From positions 124,001-188,000 of the forward strand of contig NZ_JFCB01000002.1 of the NCBI RefSeq assembly GCF_000725125.1: 64,000 nt of DNA, in the 5' to 3' direction. This document shows, one piece after another, positions 7,488 to 16,071 of the stretch (position 1 is its first letter; each line of letters opens with the position of its first letter). The notes below the pieces were generated by a model that saw only the letters and a list, made by a program, of their open reading frames with translations, did no database searches and was not told where the DNA came from. The stretch comes from Streptomyces toyocaensis. GTDB lineage: Bacteria; Actinomycetota; Actinomycetes; Streptomycetales; Streptomycetaceae. The translations under genes and the position numbers were made by a program.

Positions 7488-9860
7488 GTGACGGAGTGGA
7501 CCTGGGAGTACAAGGGTTACGACCACGCCGACGCCCGCCTCAGGGAATCGCTGTGCACCCTGGGCAACGGGTACTTCGCCACCCGGGGCGCCCTGGCGGA
7601 GTGTTCCGCGGACGAGGTGCACTACCCGGGGACGTACGCGGCCGGCGTCTACAACCGGCTCACCTCCCAGGTCGCCGGACGGCAGGTCGAGAACGAGGAC
7701 ATGGTCAACCTGCCCAACTGGCTCCCGCTGCGCTTCCGCCTGCCGGGGGAGCCCTGGCTCACCCCCGACACGGCGGCCGTGTCCGACCACGTCGTGACGC
7801 TGCACCTGGCCTCGGGGCTGCTGGAGCGCAGGACGCGCTACGGTCTGGGCGCGGGGCGGGCGCTGCTCGTGCGCCAGCTCCGGTTCGTGCACATGGCGGA
7901 CCCCCATCTGGCGGGTCTGCGCACCGAGTTCACCGCCGAGGGGTTCTCCGGCACCCTGGAGACCGAGGCGGCGATCGACGGCGGTGTCACCAACGCCGGG
8001 GTGCCGCGCTACCGGGATCTGGACGGTCGCCATCTGACCCACGTGCTCACCGGAACGGCCGCCGCGGACACGGTGTGGCTGCGGTGCCGCACCCGCACCT
8101 CGGACGTGCGGATCGCCTTCGCCGCCCGTCTGACCTCGCCCGCGCCCGTCACGATCGGGGACGAGCGCTCCCGCGCCGTGCAGACGACCCGGCTGGAACT
8201 GGCCGCCGGACGCACCGTCACCGTCGACAAGATCGTCGCCCTGCACACCTCCCGGGACCCCGCGATCAGCGACCCGCTGCACGCCGCGGTCGACCGGGTG
8301 GGCCGGGCGGGTGACTTCGACGCGCTGCTGGCGCCGCACCTGACGGCCTGGGAGCAGCTCTGGCGCAGGGCCGAGCTGGACGTGGACGACGAGGCGGAAC
8401 GCGTCCTGCGGCTGCACCTCTTCCACGTCCTGCAGACCCTCTCCCCGCACACCGCGGACCTGGACGTCGGGGTCCCCGCACGGGGACTGCACGGGGAGGC
8501 CTACCGGGGGCACGTCTTCTGGGACGAGCTGTTCGTCCTGCCCTACCTCAACCTGCACTTCCCGGAGGTCTCGCGGGCCCTGCTGCACCACCGGCACCGG
8601 CGTCTGGAGCGGGCCCGCACCGCCGCGTCGGACGCGGGGCGCCGGGGCGCGATGTACCCGTGGCAGAGCGGCAGCGACGGGCGGGAGGAGACCCAGCAGC
8701 TGCACCTCAACCCCCGCTCGGGGCGCTGGCTGCCCGACCACTCCCACCTCCAGCACCACGTGGGCTCGGCGATCGCCTACAACGTGTGGCAGTACTGCGA
8801 GGCCAGCGGCGACGAGGAGTTCCTGCACACCAAGGGCGCCGAGATGCTGCTCCAGATCTCCCGGTTCTGGGCGGACTCGGCCGTCTTCGACGACCGGCTC
8901 GGCCGGTACCGCATCAAGGGTGTCGTCGGTCCCGACGAGTACCACGACGCCTACCCGGACGCCGCCGAACCGGGCCTGGACGACAACGCCTACACCAATG
9001 TCACGGCCACCTGGGTGCTCGCCCGCACCCTGGACGTGCTGCGCGGCCTTCCCGAGCCTCGGCGCCGCGAGCTCGCCGAGCGGACCGGACTGGACGGGGG
9101 CGAACTGGAGCAGTGGGAAGACGTCTCCCGCCTGCTCCACGTCCCCTTCCACGACGGTGTCATCAGCCAGTTCGAGGGCTACGCGGAACTCGCAGAGCTC
9201 GACTGGCGGGGCTACCGGCGCCGGTACGGCGACATCCGGCGCCTGGACCGGATCCTGGAGGCCGAGGGCGACACCGTCAACCGCTACCAGGCGTCCAAGC
9301 AGGCGGACGTCCTGATGCTGGGTTACCTCTTCTCGCCCGCCGAGCTCCAGGGCGTCTTCCACCGGCTGGGGCTGAGTTTCGACGAACGGATCTGGCGGCG
9401 CACGGTGGACCACTACCTGCACCGCACCAGTCACGGCTCCACCCTCAGCGGCCTGGTCCACGGCTGGGTCCTGGCCCGGGCACGGCGCGCGGACGCCTGG
9501 AAGTTCTGCCAGGAGGCCCTTCAGGCGGACATCGCCGACATCCAGGGCGGCACCACGGGAGAAGGCATCCACCTCGGCGCCATGGCCGGCACACTCGATC
9601 TGGTCCAGCGCGGACTGACCGGTCTGGAGACCCGCGGCGGAGCCCTGTGGCTCGACCCGGTGCCCCTGCCGGAGCTGTCCTCCTACGGCTTCACGCTGCG
9701 CTACCACGGCCACTGGGGCGTGCGGCTGCGGCTGGAGCGCGGTCTGCTGGAGATCACGGTGCCCGCGTCCGGCCGTTCCCCGATCGACGTGCACCTCCCG
9801 GACCGCCGTACGGTCCGTGTCGAGCCGGGCGAGACCGGCCGGCTGACCCTTCCGGACTGA
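7488..9860 (+). CDS. Glycoside hydrolase family 65 (disaccharide phosphorylase)
   Basis: A 790-residue cytosolic enzyme that should phosphorolyse an alpha-linked disaccharide (trehalose, maltose, kojibiose or nigerose) to beta-glucose 1-phosphate and glucose. The family layout is complete: N-terminal beta-sandwich, linker, (alpha/alpha)6 barrel with the general acid Glu484 in GVVGPDEYHDAYPD, KQADVLMLGY, and the phosphate-site segment TSHGSTLSGLVHGW near 650. Presence of that His-Gly-Ser segment favours a phosphorylase over a hydrolase. Substrate cannot be read from sequence. Start is GTG at 7488 with GGAGGAG just upstream. There is no fused or adjacent beta-phosphoglucomutase. It lies 82 bases after the sensor kinase and may be co-transcribed with it. 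Confidence 0.9.
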   Translation: MTEWTWEYKGYDHADARLRESLCTLGNGYFATRGALAECSADEVHYPGTYAAGVYNRLTSQVAGRQVENEDMVNLPNWLPLRFRLPGEPWLTPDTAAVSDHVVTLHLASGLLERRTRYGLGAGRALLVRQLRFVHMADPHLAGLRTEFTAEGFSGTLETEAAIDGGVTNAGVPRYRDLDGRHLTHVLTGTAAADTVWLRCRTRTSDVRIAFAARLTSPAPVTIGDERSRAVQTTRLELAAGRTVTVDKIVALHTSRDPAISDPLHAAVDRVGRAGDFDALLAPHLTAWEQLWRRAELDVDDEAERVLRLHLFHVLQTLSPHTADLDVGVPARGLHGEAYRGHVFWDELFVLPYLNLHFPEVSRALLHHRHRRLERARTAASDAGRRGAMYPWQSGSDGREETQQLHLNPRSGRWLPDHSHLQHHVGSAIAYNVWQYCEASGDEEFLHTKGAEMLLQISRFWADSAVFDDRLGRYRIKGVVGPDEYHDAYPDAAEPGLDDNAYTNVTATWVLARTLDVLRGLPEPRRRELAERTGLDGGELEQWEDVSRLLHVPFHDGVISQFEGYAELAELDWRGYRRRYGDIRRLDRILEAEGDTVNRYQASKQADVLMLGYLFSPAELQGVFHRLGLSFDERIWRRTVDHYLHRTSHGSTLSGLVHGWVLARARRADAWKFCQEALQADIADIQGGTTGEGIHLGAMAGTLDLVQRGLTGLETRGGALWLDPVPLPELSSYGFTLRYHGHWGVRLRLERGLLEITVPASGRSPIDVHLPDRRTVRVEPGETGRLTLPD

Positions 9861-9872
9861 CCGGCGCCGGGC

Positions 9873-9899
9873 GCCCGCCAGGTCCGGGACCGGGCGGGC
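9873..9899. terminator. Hairpin terminator between convergent genes
   Basis: GCCCGCC (9873-9879) pairs with GGCGGGC (9893-9899), continued inside by GGTCC/GGACC with single-base bulges. It lies between the convergent GH65 and fprA genes. Confidence 0.7.
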
Positions 9900-9938
9900 A
9901 CCCGACGGGGCGGCCCTCGAAGGGGCGAAGGGCGCGGT

Positions 9939-11303
9939 TCAGGCGCCGCTCTCCCGCAGCATGTCCTCGCGCTCCACGATCTTCACGCGCTCGCGGCCCT
10001 GGGGCTCGCCCAGCGCCTTCTCCGCGGCGTCCAGGCGGTACCAGCCGTCCCAGGTGGTGAAGCGGACGCCGCGCTCGGCGAGGAACGCGTCCACCGCCTC
10101 CGGAGCCGGGGACTCGGGCGCGAGGAGCCGCCCGCCCGCGTAGTCCTCCAGCAGGTTCGCCACGGTCTCGTTGGCGTCGCCCTTGGTGTGACCGATCAGG
10201 CCCACCGGACCGCGCCGGATCCAGCCGGTGACGTACGTGGACGGCAGGTGCTCCCCGGTGTCCTGGACGACGCGGCCGCCCCGGTCCGGCACGGTGCCGG
10301 AGTCGATGTCCCAGGGCAGCTTGGGGAGTTCGTCGGAGAGGTAGCCGACGGCCCGGTAGACCGCGCTGACGTCCCAGTCCTTGAACTCGCCGGTGCCCTT
10401 GACGTTACCGGTGCCGTCGAGCGCGGTGCGCTCGGTGCGCAGGCCGACGACCCTGCCGTCCTCGCCGAGGATCTCCACGGGGGACTCGAAGAAGTGCAGG
10501 AACAGCTTGTGCGGGCGGTCGCCGGTGTCGCGGATCGCCCAGTTCTCCAGGGTCTTGGCGACCATGTCGGCCTGCTTGTTGCCGCGCCGGGTGGCGATCG
10601 ACCCCTCGTCGTAGTCGATGTCCTCGGGGTCGACGACGACCTCGATGGTGGGGGAGTGGTCGAGCTCCCGCAGCTCCATCGGGCTGAACTTCGCCTGCGC
10701 CGGGCCACGGCGCCCGAACACGTGGATCTCCAGTGCCTTGTTGGCCTTCAGGCCCTCGTACACGTTGGCCGGGATCTCCGTCGGCAGCAGCTCGTCGGCG
10801 GTCTTGGCGAGGATCCGGGCGACGTCGAGGGCGACGTTTCCGACGCCGAGCACGGCGACCTTCTCGGCCTCGAGCGGCCAGGTGCGCGGCACGTCGGGGT
10901 GGCCGTCGTACCAGGAGACGAAGTCCGCGGCGCCGTAGGAGCCGTCCAGGTCGATGCCCGGGACGGGCAGCGCGCGGTCGGCCGTCGCGCCGGTCGCGAA
11001 GATCACGCCGTCGTAGAACGTGCGCAGGTCGTCGAGGTGGAGGTCAGTACCGTAGTCCACATTGCCGAACAGACGGATCTGCGGCTTGTCGAGCACCTGG
11101 TGGAGGGCGGTGATGATGCCCTTGATCCGCGGGTGGTCGGGGGCGACGCCGTAACGGATCAGTCCGAACGGCGCCGGCATGCGCTCGAAGATGTCGATGG
11201 ACACGCCCGGTTCGGCGGCGACGTCGGACTTGAGCAGGGCGTCGGCGGCGTAGATCCCGGCGGGGCCGGATCCGACGATGGCTACCCGCAGGGGGCGGGG
11301 CAT
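9939..11303 (-). CDS. fprA: FprA-type ferredoxin-NADP reductase
   Basis: A 454-residue flavoprotein of the adrenodoxin-reductase/FprA family, moving electrons between NADPH and ferredoxins, for example to cytochromes P450 or iron-sulfur proteins. FAD-binding motif VAIVGSGPAGIYAADAL is at the N-terminus, the NADP motif VAVLGVGNVALDVARIL near 150, and the family signatures PFGLIRYGVAPDHP, FGRRGPAQAKFSP and the C-terminal VTGWIRRGPVGLIGHTKGDA are intact. No extra ferredoxin domain is fused. Its upstream region has an iron-box-like element and a set of CTTATG repeats, described separately. It is the last gene before the sensor phosphatase on the same strand but separated from it by 134 bases with its own regulatory elements. 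Confidence 0.93.
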   Translation of the reverse strand: MPRPLRVAIVGSGPAGIYAADALLKSDVAAEPGVSIDIFERMPAPFGLIRYGVAPDHPRIKGIITALHQVLDKPQIRLFGNVDYGTDLHLDDLRTFYDGVIFATGATADRALPVPGIDLDGSYGAADFVSWYDGHPDVPRTWPLEAEKVAVLGVGNVALDVARILAKTADELLPTEIPANVYEGLKANKALEIHVFGRRGPAQAKFSPMELRELDHSPTIEVVVDPEDIDYDEGSIATRRGNKQADMVAKTLENWAIRDTGDRPHKLFLHFFESPVEILGEDGRVVGLRTERTALDGTGNVKGTGEFKDWDVSAVYRAVGYLSDELPKLPWDIDSGTVPDRGGRVVQDTGEHLPSTYVTGWIRRGPVGLIGHTKGDANETVANLLEDYAGGRLLAPESPAPEAVDAFLAERGVRFTTWDGWYRLDAAEKALGEPQGRERVKIVEREDMLRESGA

Positions 11304-11337
11304 GGTCAGGTTCCCTTCGAGTGATGACAGGCGACTC

Positions 11338-11370
11338 GTGAGGAAGCCTAAACTGAGGCATGCCTAACTT
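11338..11370 (-). promoter_or_regulatory. Possible iron box (DmdR/IdeR type) upstream of fprA
   Basis: Read on the gene strand, TCAGTTTAGGCTTCCTCAC (11338-11356) matches 12 of 19 positions of the consensus iron box TTAGGTTAGGCTAACCTAA, and an overlapping TTAGGCATGCCTCAG (11353-11367) holds a perfect AGGCATGCCT palindrome. It sits 35-65 bases before fprA. Iron control is plausible for a ferredoxin reductase but the match is imperfect. Confidence 0.3.
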
Positions 11371-11395
11371 GGTACGCGGGTCCTCTCTATGAGGT

Positions 11396-11435
11396 CATAA
11401 GCATCACTTATGGGCACTCCACGGTAGTGCTTATG
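11396..11435. promoter_or_regulatory. CTTATG repeat cluster upstream of fprA
   Basis: Three copies of CTTATG, one inverted: CATAAG (11396-11401), CTTATG (11407-11412) and CTTATG (11430-11435). The outer pair extends to perfect 8-base inverted repeats CATAAGCA/TGCTTATG. The DNA is unusually AT-rich for this genome. It looks like a multi-site operator for an unknown regulator of fprA. Confidence 0.45.
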
Positions 11436-11437
11436 CC

Positions 11438-14176
11438 TCAGGGGAGGGGCTGCTCCGCCCAGATGACCTTGCCGGCGGGAAGGTAGCGGGTGCCCCAGCG
11501 TTCTGCGACCTGGGCCACCAGGAACAGCCCGCGTCCGCCCTCGTCCGTCATCGTCGCGTGCCGCAGATGCGGCGAGGTGCTGCTGCTGTCGTAGACCTCG
11601 CAGACCAGACTGCGGTCGTGCAGCATGCGCACCTGGATGGGGCTGCCGCCGTAGCGGAGCGCGTTGGTGACCAGCTCGCTCAGGATCAGCTCCGTGCCGA
11701 ACGTGAGTTCCGCCAGTCCCCACTCGGCCAGCTTCCGGGTCACCGCGGCCCGCACCTCGCCGACGGCCGCCGGATCCGGCGGCACCGGCCACTCGGCTAT
11801 CCGGTCCGCGGCCAGCACCCGCGTCCGCGCCACGATCAGGGCGATGTCGTCCCCGGCCCGGACCGGGCGCCGTGAGTCCAGTACGACCCTGCAGGTGTCC
11901 TCGGGGGAGTCCCCGGCCCGGGACAGCGCCTCACGCAGCTGGTCCAGACCGACGTCGATGTCCCGCGTGCGGTCCTCGACCAGCCCGTCGGTGTAGAGGA
12001 CCACCCTGCTGCCCTCCGGCAGCTCCAGGTCGGCCGACTCGAACGGCAGACCGCCGAGTCCCAGCGGGGGACCGGCGGGCACGTCCGGGAACTCCACGGT
12101 GCCGTCCGGCCGGACCACGGCCGGCGGGGGATGGCCCGCGCGGGCGACGGTGCAGTGCCGCGTGACCGGGTCGTACACGGCGTACAGACAGGTCGCCCCG
12201 GTCACCGGTGCCGCCTCCTCGTCCTGTGCCTCGTCCTGGTCGATGCGGGCGACGAGCTCGTCCAGCAGACCGAGGAGCTCGTCGGGCGGGAGGTCGAGCG
12301 CGGAGAAGTTGTGCACCGCCGTACGCAGCCGTCCCATCGTGGCCGCCGCGTGCAGGCCGTGCCCGACGACGTCGCCGACCACCAGCGCCACCCGCGCGCC
12401 GGACAGCGGCAGGACGTCGAACCAGTCCCCGCCCACCCCGGCCTGCGCCGGAAGGTAGCGATAGGCGATCTCCAGGGCGCTCTGCTCCGGCAGGCTGCGC
12501 GGCAGCAGGCTCTGCTGGAGCGTCACCGCCATGCTGTGCTCGCGCGTGTAGCGGCGCGCGTTGTCGATGGAGACCGCGGCCCGGGCCACCAGTTCCTCGG
12601 CCAGGGCCAGCTCCTCGGCGTCGAACGGGCCGGGCTTGCGGGAACGCCAGAAACTGACCACGCCCAGCACCAGGGAACCGGCCCGCAGCGGAACGGTGAT
12701 CAGCGAGTGGATGCCGTAGTCCACGACCTGACCGGAGCGCTGCACGTCCTGCGCCCGCCAGCCCGGCGCCTCACCGAGCCGGGGCTCGAGGACCGGGCGG
12801 CCGCTCGCCAGGCTCCGGCCCTGCGGGGACGACGCGACGAAGCGGATCTTCTCGTCCCCGGGGTAGAGCGGCGCGTCGTCGGCGATCCCCGTCACGGCCG
12901 TGCGGCGCAGGGCGGCGGCAGCGTCGGGCTGGCCGCCGGCCAGCACCGACTCGAACAGGTCCACCGTGACGAAGTCGGCGAACCGGGGCACGGCCAGCTC
13001 GGCGAGCTCCTCGGCCGTGCGGGTGACGTCCAGACTCGTCCCGATGCCCACCCCCGCGTCGTACAGCATGTCGAGCCGCTCGCGGGAGGCCTCGGCCCGG
13101 CCGGACAGGGCACGCAGCTCGGTGGAGTCGCGGACCGTGGCGACGCTGCCGCGCGGGCCGCCCGCGCGGTCGGTGGGCCGCTGGTTGACCGCCAGCAGCC
13201 GGTCGCCCACCCGGTGCACCTCGTCGGTGGCCACCCGTCCCGAGGACAGCAGGCCTGCGGTGCCGGGATCGAGGCCGATGTCCAGCACATGCCGGCCCTC
13301 GGCGTCCTCGGGCAGGCCGAACAGACGGCGCGCCTCGTCGTTGGCGAGCATCAGGGTGCCGTCGCCGTCGACGATGATCACGCCCTCGCGCACCGAGTGG
13401 AGCACCGCGTCGTGGTGTTCGTACATCCGGGTCATCTCGCGCGGGCCGAGGCCGTGGGTCTGCCGCAGCAGCCGTCTGCTGACCAGGGCCGCGCCCCCGG
13501 TGGCCAGGGCGAGCGCGGCGAGCGCCGCGCTCAGGACGAGCGGCAGCTCGGCCTCGGCGGCGCCACCGACGTTCTCGGTCGTGATGCCGGCCGACACCAG
13601 GCCCACCACCGTGCCGTCGTCGTCCTCGACCGGTACCACCGCCTGCACCAGCTGTCCGATGGTGCCCTTGACCTCCTCCACGACCGGCTCCCCGGCCAGT
13701 GCCGGCTCGATGGTGCCGACGAACTGTTTGCCGATGCGGTCCCGCTTGGGATGCGTGTAACGGATGCCGTCGGTGTTCATGACGACGACGAAGTCCACAC
13801 GCGCCAGCTTGCGGGCCGCCTCGGCGCGCGGCTGGAGCACCGCCGTGGGGTCGGGGGAGTCCAGTGCCTCGGTAAGACCCGGCGCGTTCGCGAAGGTCTC
13901 CGCCACGGCCAGCGAACGGTTGCGGGCCTCCTCTGTGCTGTCCCTTCGCACCTGGAGCACCAGTGCCACGACGGCGGCCACGACCAGCAGCAGGACGATC
14001 ACCAGATACAGGACGAACACCTGTCCGGCGACACTGCGCCCGCTCAGTACCGACCGCAGTGCCGCCACCGGATGCCACCGGGAGCGGCCGTCTCCCTCCC
14101 GGCTGAGCCGTGCGGACGCCGCGGCGCCGGATGACAGGGGCGACCGGGTCCGGGATCGACCCATGAGTCGGACCAT
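11438..14176 (-). CDS. Membrane sensor SpoIIE-family phosphatase/anti-sigma ATPase
   Basis: A 912-residue multi-domain protein predicted to dephosphorylate an anti-sigma-factor antagonist and to carry its own anti-sigma-type kinase domain. Order: TM helix (about 50-75), extracellular CitA/DcuS-like sensor (80-210, with IRYTHPKRDRIGKQFVGT), TM helix (about 220-245), PAS (about 270-350, GVIIVDGDGTLMLANDEA), GAF (about 380-545), PP2C/SpoIIE (about 560-770, metal-binding GGDWFDVLPL and VVGDVVGHGLHAA) and a HATPase_c_2 domain (about 790-912, ELVTNALRYG). Such fusions are common in Streptomyces. The ATG start at 14176 has no clear ribosome site; an ATG at 14164 is an alternative. The ligand of the extracellular domain is probably a small carboxylate, by family only. 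Confidence 0.88.
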   Translation of the reverse strand: MVRLMGRSRTRSPLSSGAAASARLSREGDGRSRWHPVAALRSVLSGRSVAGQVFVLYLVIVLLLVVAAVVALVLQVRRDSTEEARNRSLAVAETFANAPGLTEALDSPDPTAVLQPRAEAARKLARVDFVVVMNTDGIRYTHPKRDRIGKQFVGTIEPALAGEPVVEEVKGTIGQLVQAVVPVEDDDGTVVGLVSAGITTENVGGAAEAELPLVLSAALAALALATGGAALVSRRLLRQTHGLGPREMTRMYEHHDAVLHSVREGVIIVDGDGTLMLANDEARRLFGLPEDAEGRHVLDIGLDPGTAGLLSSGRVATDEVHRVGDRLLAVNQRPTDRAGGPRGSVATVRDSTELRALSGRAEASRERLDMLYDAGVGIGTSLDVTRTAEELAELAVPRFADFVTVDLFESVLAGGQPDAAAALRRTAVTGIADDAPLYPGDEKIRFVASSPQGRSLASGRPVLEPRLGEAPGWRAQDVQRSGQVVDYGIHSLITVPLRAGSLVLGVVSFWRSRKPGPFDAEELALAEELVARAAVSIDNARRYTREHSMAVTLQQSLLPRSLPEQSALEIAYRYLPAQAGVGGDWFDVLPLSGARVALVVGDVVGHGLHAAATMGRLRTAVHNFSALDLPPDELLGLLDELVARIDQDEAQDEEAAPVTGATCLYAVYDPVTRHCTVARAGHPPPAVVRPDGTVEFPDVPAGPPLGLGGLPFESADLELPEGSRVVLYTDGLVEDRTRDIDVGLDQLREALSRAGDSPEDTCRVVLDSRRPVRAGDDIALIVARTRVLAADRIAEWPVPPDPAAVGEVRAAVTRKLAEWGLAELTFGTELILSELVTNALRYGGSPIQVRMLHDRSLVCEVYDSSSTSPHLRHATMTDEGGRGLFLVAQVAERWGTRYLPAGKVIWAEQPLP

Positions 14177-14204
14177 GTGCCATGTCTACACCCGCCGCGC
14201 CGCA

Positions 14205-14230
14205 CGAGGCGAGGGCCGGCCCTCGCCTCG
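14205..14230. terminator. Perfect 26-base palindrome, likely terminator
   Basis: CGAGGCGAGGGCC (14205-14217) is followed directly by its complement (14218-14230). It lies between two leftward genes, after the stop of the 14360 gene and before the phosphatase, and would act as a terminator for the former. Confidence 0.6.
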
Positions 14231-14359
14231 CACCGGTCCCGCGGGTCGCGCGCGGCCTTCCCCCTCGGCCGCGCGCGACCCTCCCCCCGCGCGCGACTCG
14301 TCCCCCGAAGGCCGCGCGCGTTCCATGACCGGGCCACCCCGGAAAGTCCGCCCGAGGCC

Positions 14360-14905
14360 TCAGTCGGCCAGGGCGCGGGCGAGTTCCGTGGTGGCGCGGG
14401 CGATCTCGGTGTCCGGCTCGGTCATCAGCCGGTTCAGGTCGCCGCGCCGGGCGCGCACCGCCTGCCGGGCGGCCCGCTCCCAGGCCACCGGGTTCTCCCG
14501 GTGGTTGAGCAGCTTGGGGTACGCGGCGGCGGTGCTCTCCCACTGCCGGGCGTCGGCGATGGCCTTGAGCAGCTCGATGATCCGGGCCCGGCAGGTGACG
14601 TGCGGGAGCTGGGCCAGCTCCCAGAGGAAGGGGACCGTGGCGGCGGTCGCCTGCTCCGTGACGAAGCCGTACTGGCAGATCCGTTTCCGCAGGTCCTCAA
14701 GGGCGGCCAGGGCCGTACCGGAGTCCCCCCAGGCGATGCCGTTGAGCAGCAGCGGGATCGCCGCCGCCGATCCGGTGGAGTCCTGCATCTCGGCCCACGG
14801 CACGCGGGACACTGCCGTGAGGGGCGTGGTCCGTGCCACTCCGGTGGGGGACGTGTGGCGCACAGGGCGCTCGCTGCTCGGCTGTTCCGTCGAAGCGCTG
14901 CGCAT
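14360..14905 (-). CDS. Small uncharacterised helical protein
   Basis: A 181-residue soluble protein I do not recognise by name. The C-terminal part is almost entirely helical (GTALAALEDLRKRICQYGFV, IIELLKAIADARQWES) and could form HEAT-like helix pairs, though that is only an impression. Start at the ATG 14905 is supported by GGAAAGG about 13 bases upstream; longer reading frames run into the neighbouring HATPase gene. It lies 29 bases downstream of that HATPase gene on the same strand, so the two probably form an operon and the protein may assist or be regulated by it. No membrane segment or signal peptide. Confidence 0.65.
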   Translation of the reverse strand: MRSASTEQPSSERPVRHTSPTGVARTTPLTAVSRVPWAEMQDSTGSAAAIPLLLNGIAWGDSGTALAALEDLRKRICQYGFVTEQATAATVPFLWELAQLPHVTCRARIIELLKAIADARQWESTAAAYPKLLNHRENPVAWERAARQAVRARRGDLNRLMTEPDTEIARATTELARALAD

Positions 14906-14934
14906 GGCGTGGGTGCCTTTCCGCGGCAGTCGTG

Positions 14935-15495
14935 TCAGGTGGGCGGGTGGGTCGACAACCGGGCCCACACCGTCTTGCCGGCCGGAGCCGCCGGGGCCCA
15001 GGCCCCCGCCTCGGACAGGGCGTCGACGATGTACAGCCCCCGGCCGTGCTCCTCCAGGCCGGAGCACGCGCCGGGCGTGTGGACGGGCGGGTGGTCGTCG
15101 GGGTCGGAGACGGTGAGCAGGAGGTGCGCCGGTCGCGGGTGGAATCCGAGACGGACGTCCGGCGCACCCGCGCGGCCCGGTGCCGCGTGGATCACGGCGT
15201 TGGCGGCCGGCTCGGTCATCACGAGGGTGGCGTCGTCACAGCGGTGGCCGAGTGACCGGACGCCCAGCGTGTCCCGCGTGAAGGACCGCGCACGGGCGAG
15301 GTCCTCCGGACCGCACGTGATGCGCAGCGCCGCCGAGGCGGACACGGCGCGGACCGTCTCCCGCACCGGGTGAGGATCCTCGTGGGGCACCGCCGGGAGC
15401 GGTGCGTGGGGGGATGCCGGGGCCGTGCCGGGGCCACCCGCCGGTACCACGGCCACGGCCGGTGACCGGAGCACTGGATGCGCAGGTGATGACAC
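14935..15495 (-). CDS. Anti-sigma-factor-type ATP-binding protein (AbaA/WhiJ-cluster type)
   Basis: A 186-residue HATPase_c_2 protein of the RsbW-like class that Streptomyces encodes in large numbers. The first 50 residues are Pro/Ala-rich and disordered. The ATPase core runs from about 55: the N box reads VMTEPAANAVIHA, where most relatives have ELVTNAxxHA, so the Glu and Asn are kept but the middle is altered; the G box region is LEEHGRGLYIVDAL. Divergent from a DUF397 gene and an XRE regulator, which is the classic layout of whiJ/abaA-type loci that influence development and antibiotic production. It may bind a partner protein rather than phosphorylate one. Confidence 0.8.
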   Translation of the reverse strand: MSSPAHPVLRSPAVAVVPAGGPGTAPASPHAPLPAVPHEDPHPVRETVRAVSASAALRITCGPEDLARARSFTRDTLGVRSLGHRCDDATLVMTEPAANAVIHAAPGRAGAPDVRLGFHPRPAHLLLTVSDPDDHPPVHTPGACSGLEEHGRGLYIVDALSEAGAWAPAAPAGKTVWARLSTHPPT

Positions 15496-15580
15496 GGCAT
15501 CTCCTCGATGCGACGTCAGGACGTGGCGTCCGCACAGGGGTTGACGCCGCGGCTATTATCCACGCTGTCAGCACCCGCGT

Positions 15581-15607
15581 GCAATTGCACGAGAAATTGC
15601 GCGAGAT
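15581..15607. promoter_or_regulatory. AT-rich operator with tandem ATTGCRCGAGA repeats
   Basis: ATTGCACGAGAA (15584-15595) is followed at once by ATTGCGCGAGAT (15596-15607). The same stretch contains GCAATT-N8-AATTGC (15581-15600), a symmetric site. It lies between the divergent HATPase and DUF397 genes and is a good candidate for binding by the XRE regulator at 16072. Confidence 0.45.
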
Positions 15608-15686
15608 TTTTCGCCACGCGCGGTGGGAAGCCGACGGTGGCGGGAAGCCGGGGGCGGTGGGGAACGCGAGCAGCAAGGAGACAGCG

Positions 15687-15917
15687 GTGCCAGGAGTGCG
15701 CAACGGAGTGCGGGCCAGCCAGTTGGACGCCCGCTGGATCAAGAGCCGGCACAGCAACGCCGAGGGCAACTGTGTCGAGGTGGCTCCGCTGACCGGCGGG
15801 GGGATCGCCATGCGCAACTCCCGTGACCCCGACGGCCCCGCCCTCGTCTACACGGCCGCGGAGCTGGCCGCCTTCCTGGCCGGTGCGAAGGACGGCGAGT
15901 TCGACCACCTCCTCTGA
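15687..15917 (+). CDS. DUF397 protein
   Basis: A 76-residue DUF397 protein. The signature WIKSRHSNAEGNCVEVAPL, then IAMRNSRDPDGPALVYTAAE, is typical of the family (usual form: W-x-K-S-S-x-S-x-x-x-G-x-C-V-E-V). Such proteins are nearly always encoded beside an XRE/DUF5753 regulator, as here (16072), and genetic work on whiJ and abaA loci suggests they counteract it. The GTG start at 15687 has AAGGAG six bases upstream; longer in-frame extensions run through the AT-rich operator and are unlikely. Confidence 0.88.
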   Translation: MPGVRNGVRASQLDARWIKSRHSNAEGNCVEVAPLTGGGIAMRNSRDPDGPALVYTAAELAAFLAGAKDGEFDHLL

Positions 15918-16071
15918 GGCGGCCCGGGAGCCGGCGCCGGGCGCCCGGCGCGGCGCCGGTGAACGGAGCTCCCTCCCTCATTTCCGCGTGGCTTCTCCGC
16001 GCGGATGCGGTGAGTGCCTGTCAGATGCGATAATGTAAACCGCCCTTGTGCCCGGTCTGCTGGGAGTCAGG

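Noticed and set aside
5715..9794. A 1359-codon open frame on the reverse strand across the kinase and GH65 genes
   Set aside because: The forward-strand genes have complete, recognisable domains over the same DNA. The reverse frame has no motif and reflects high third-position GC.
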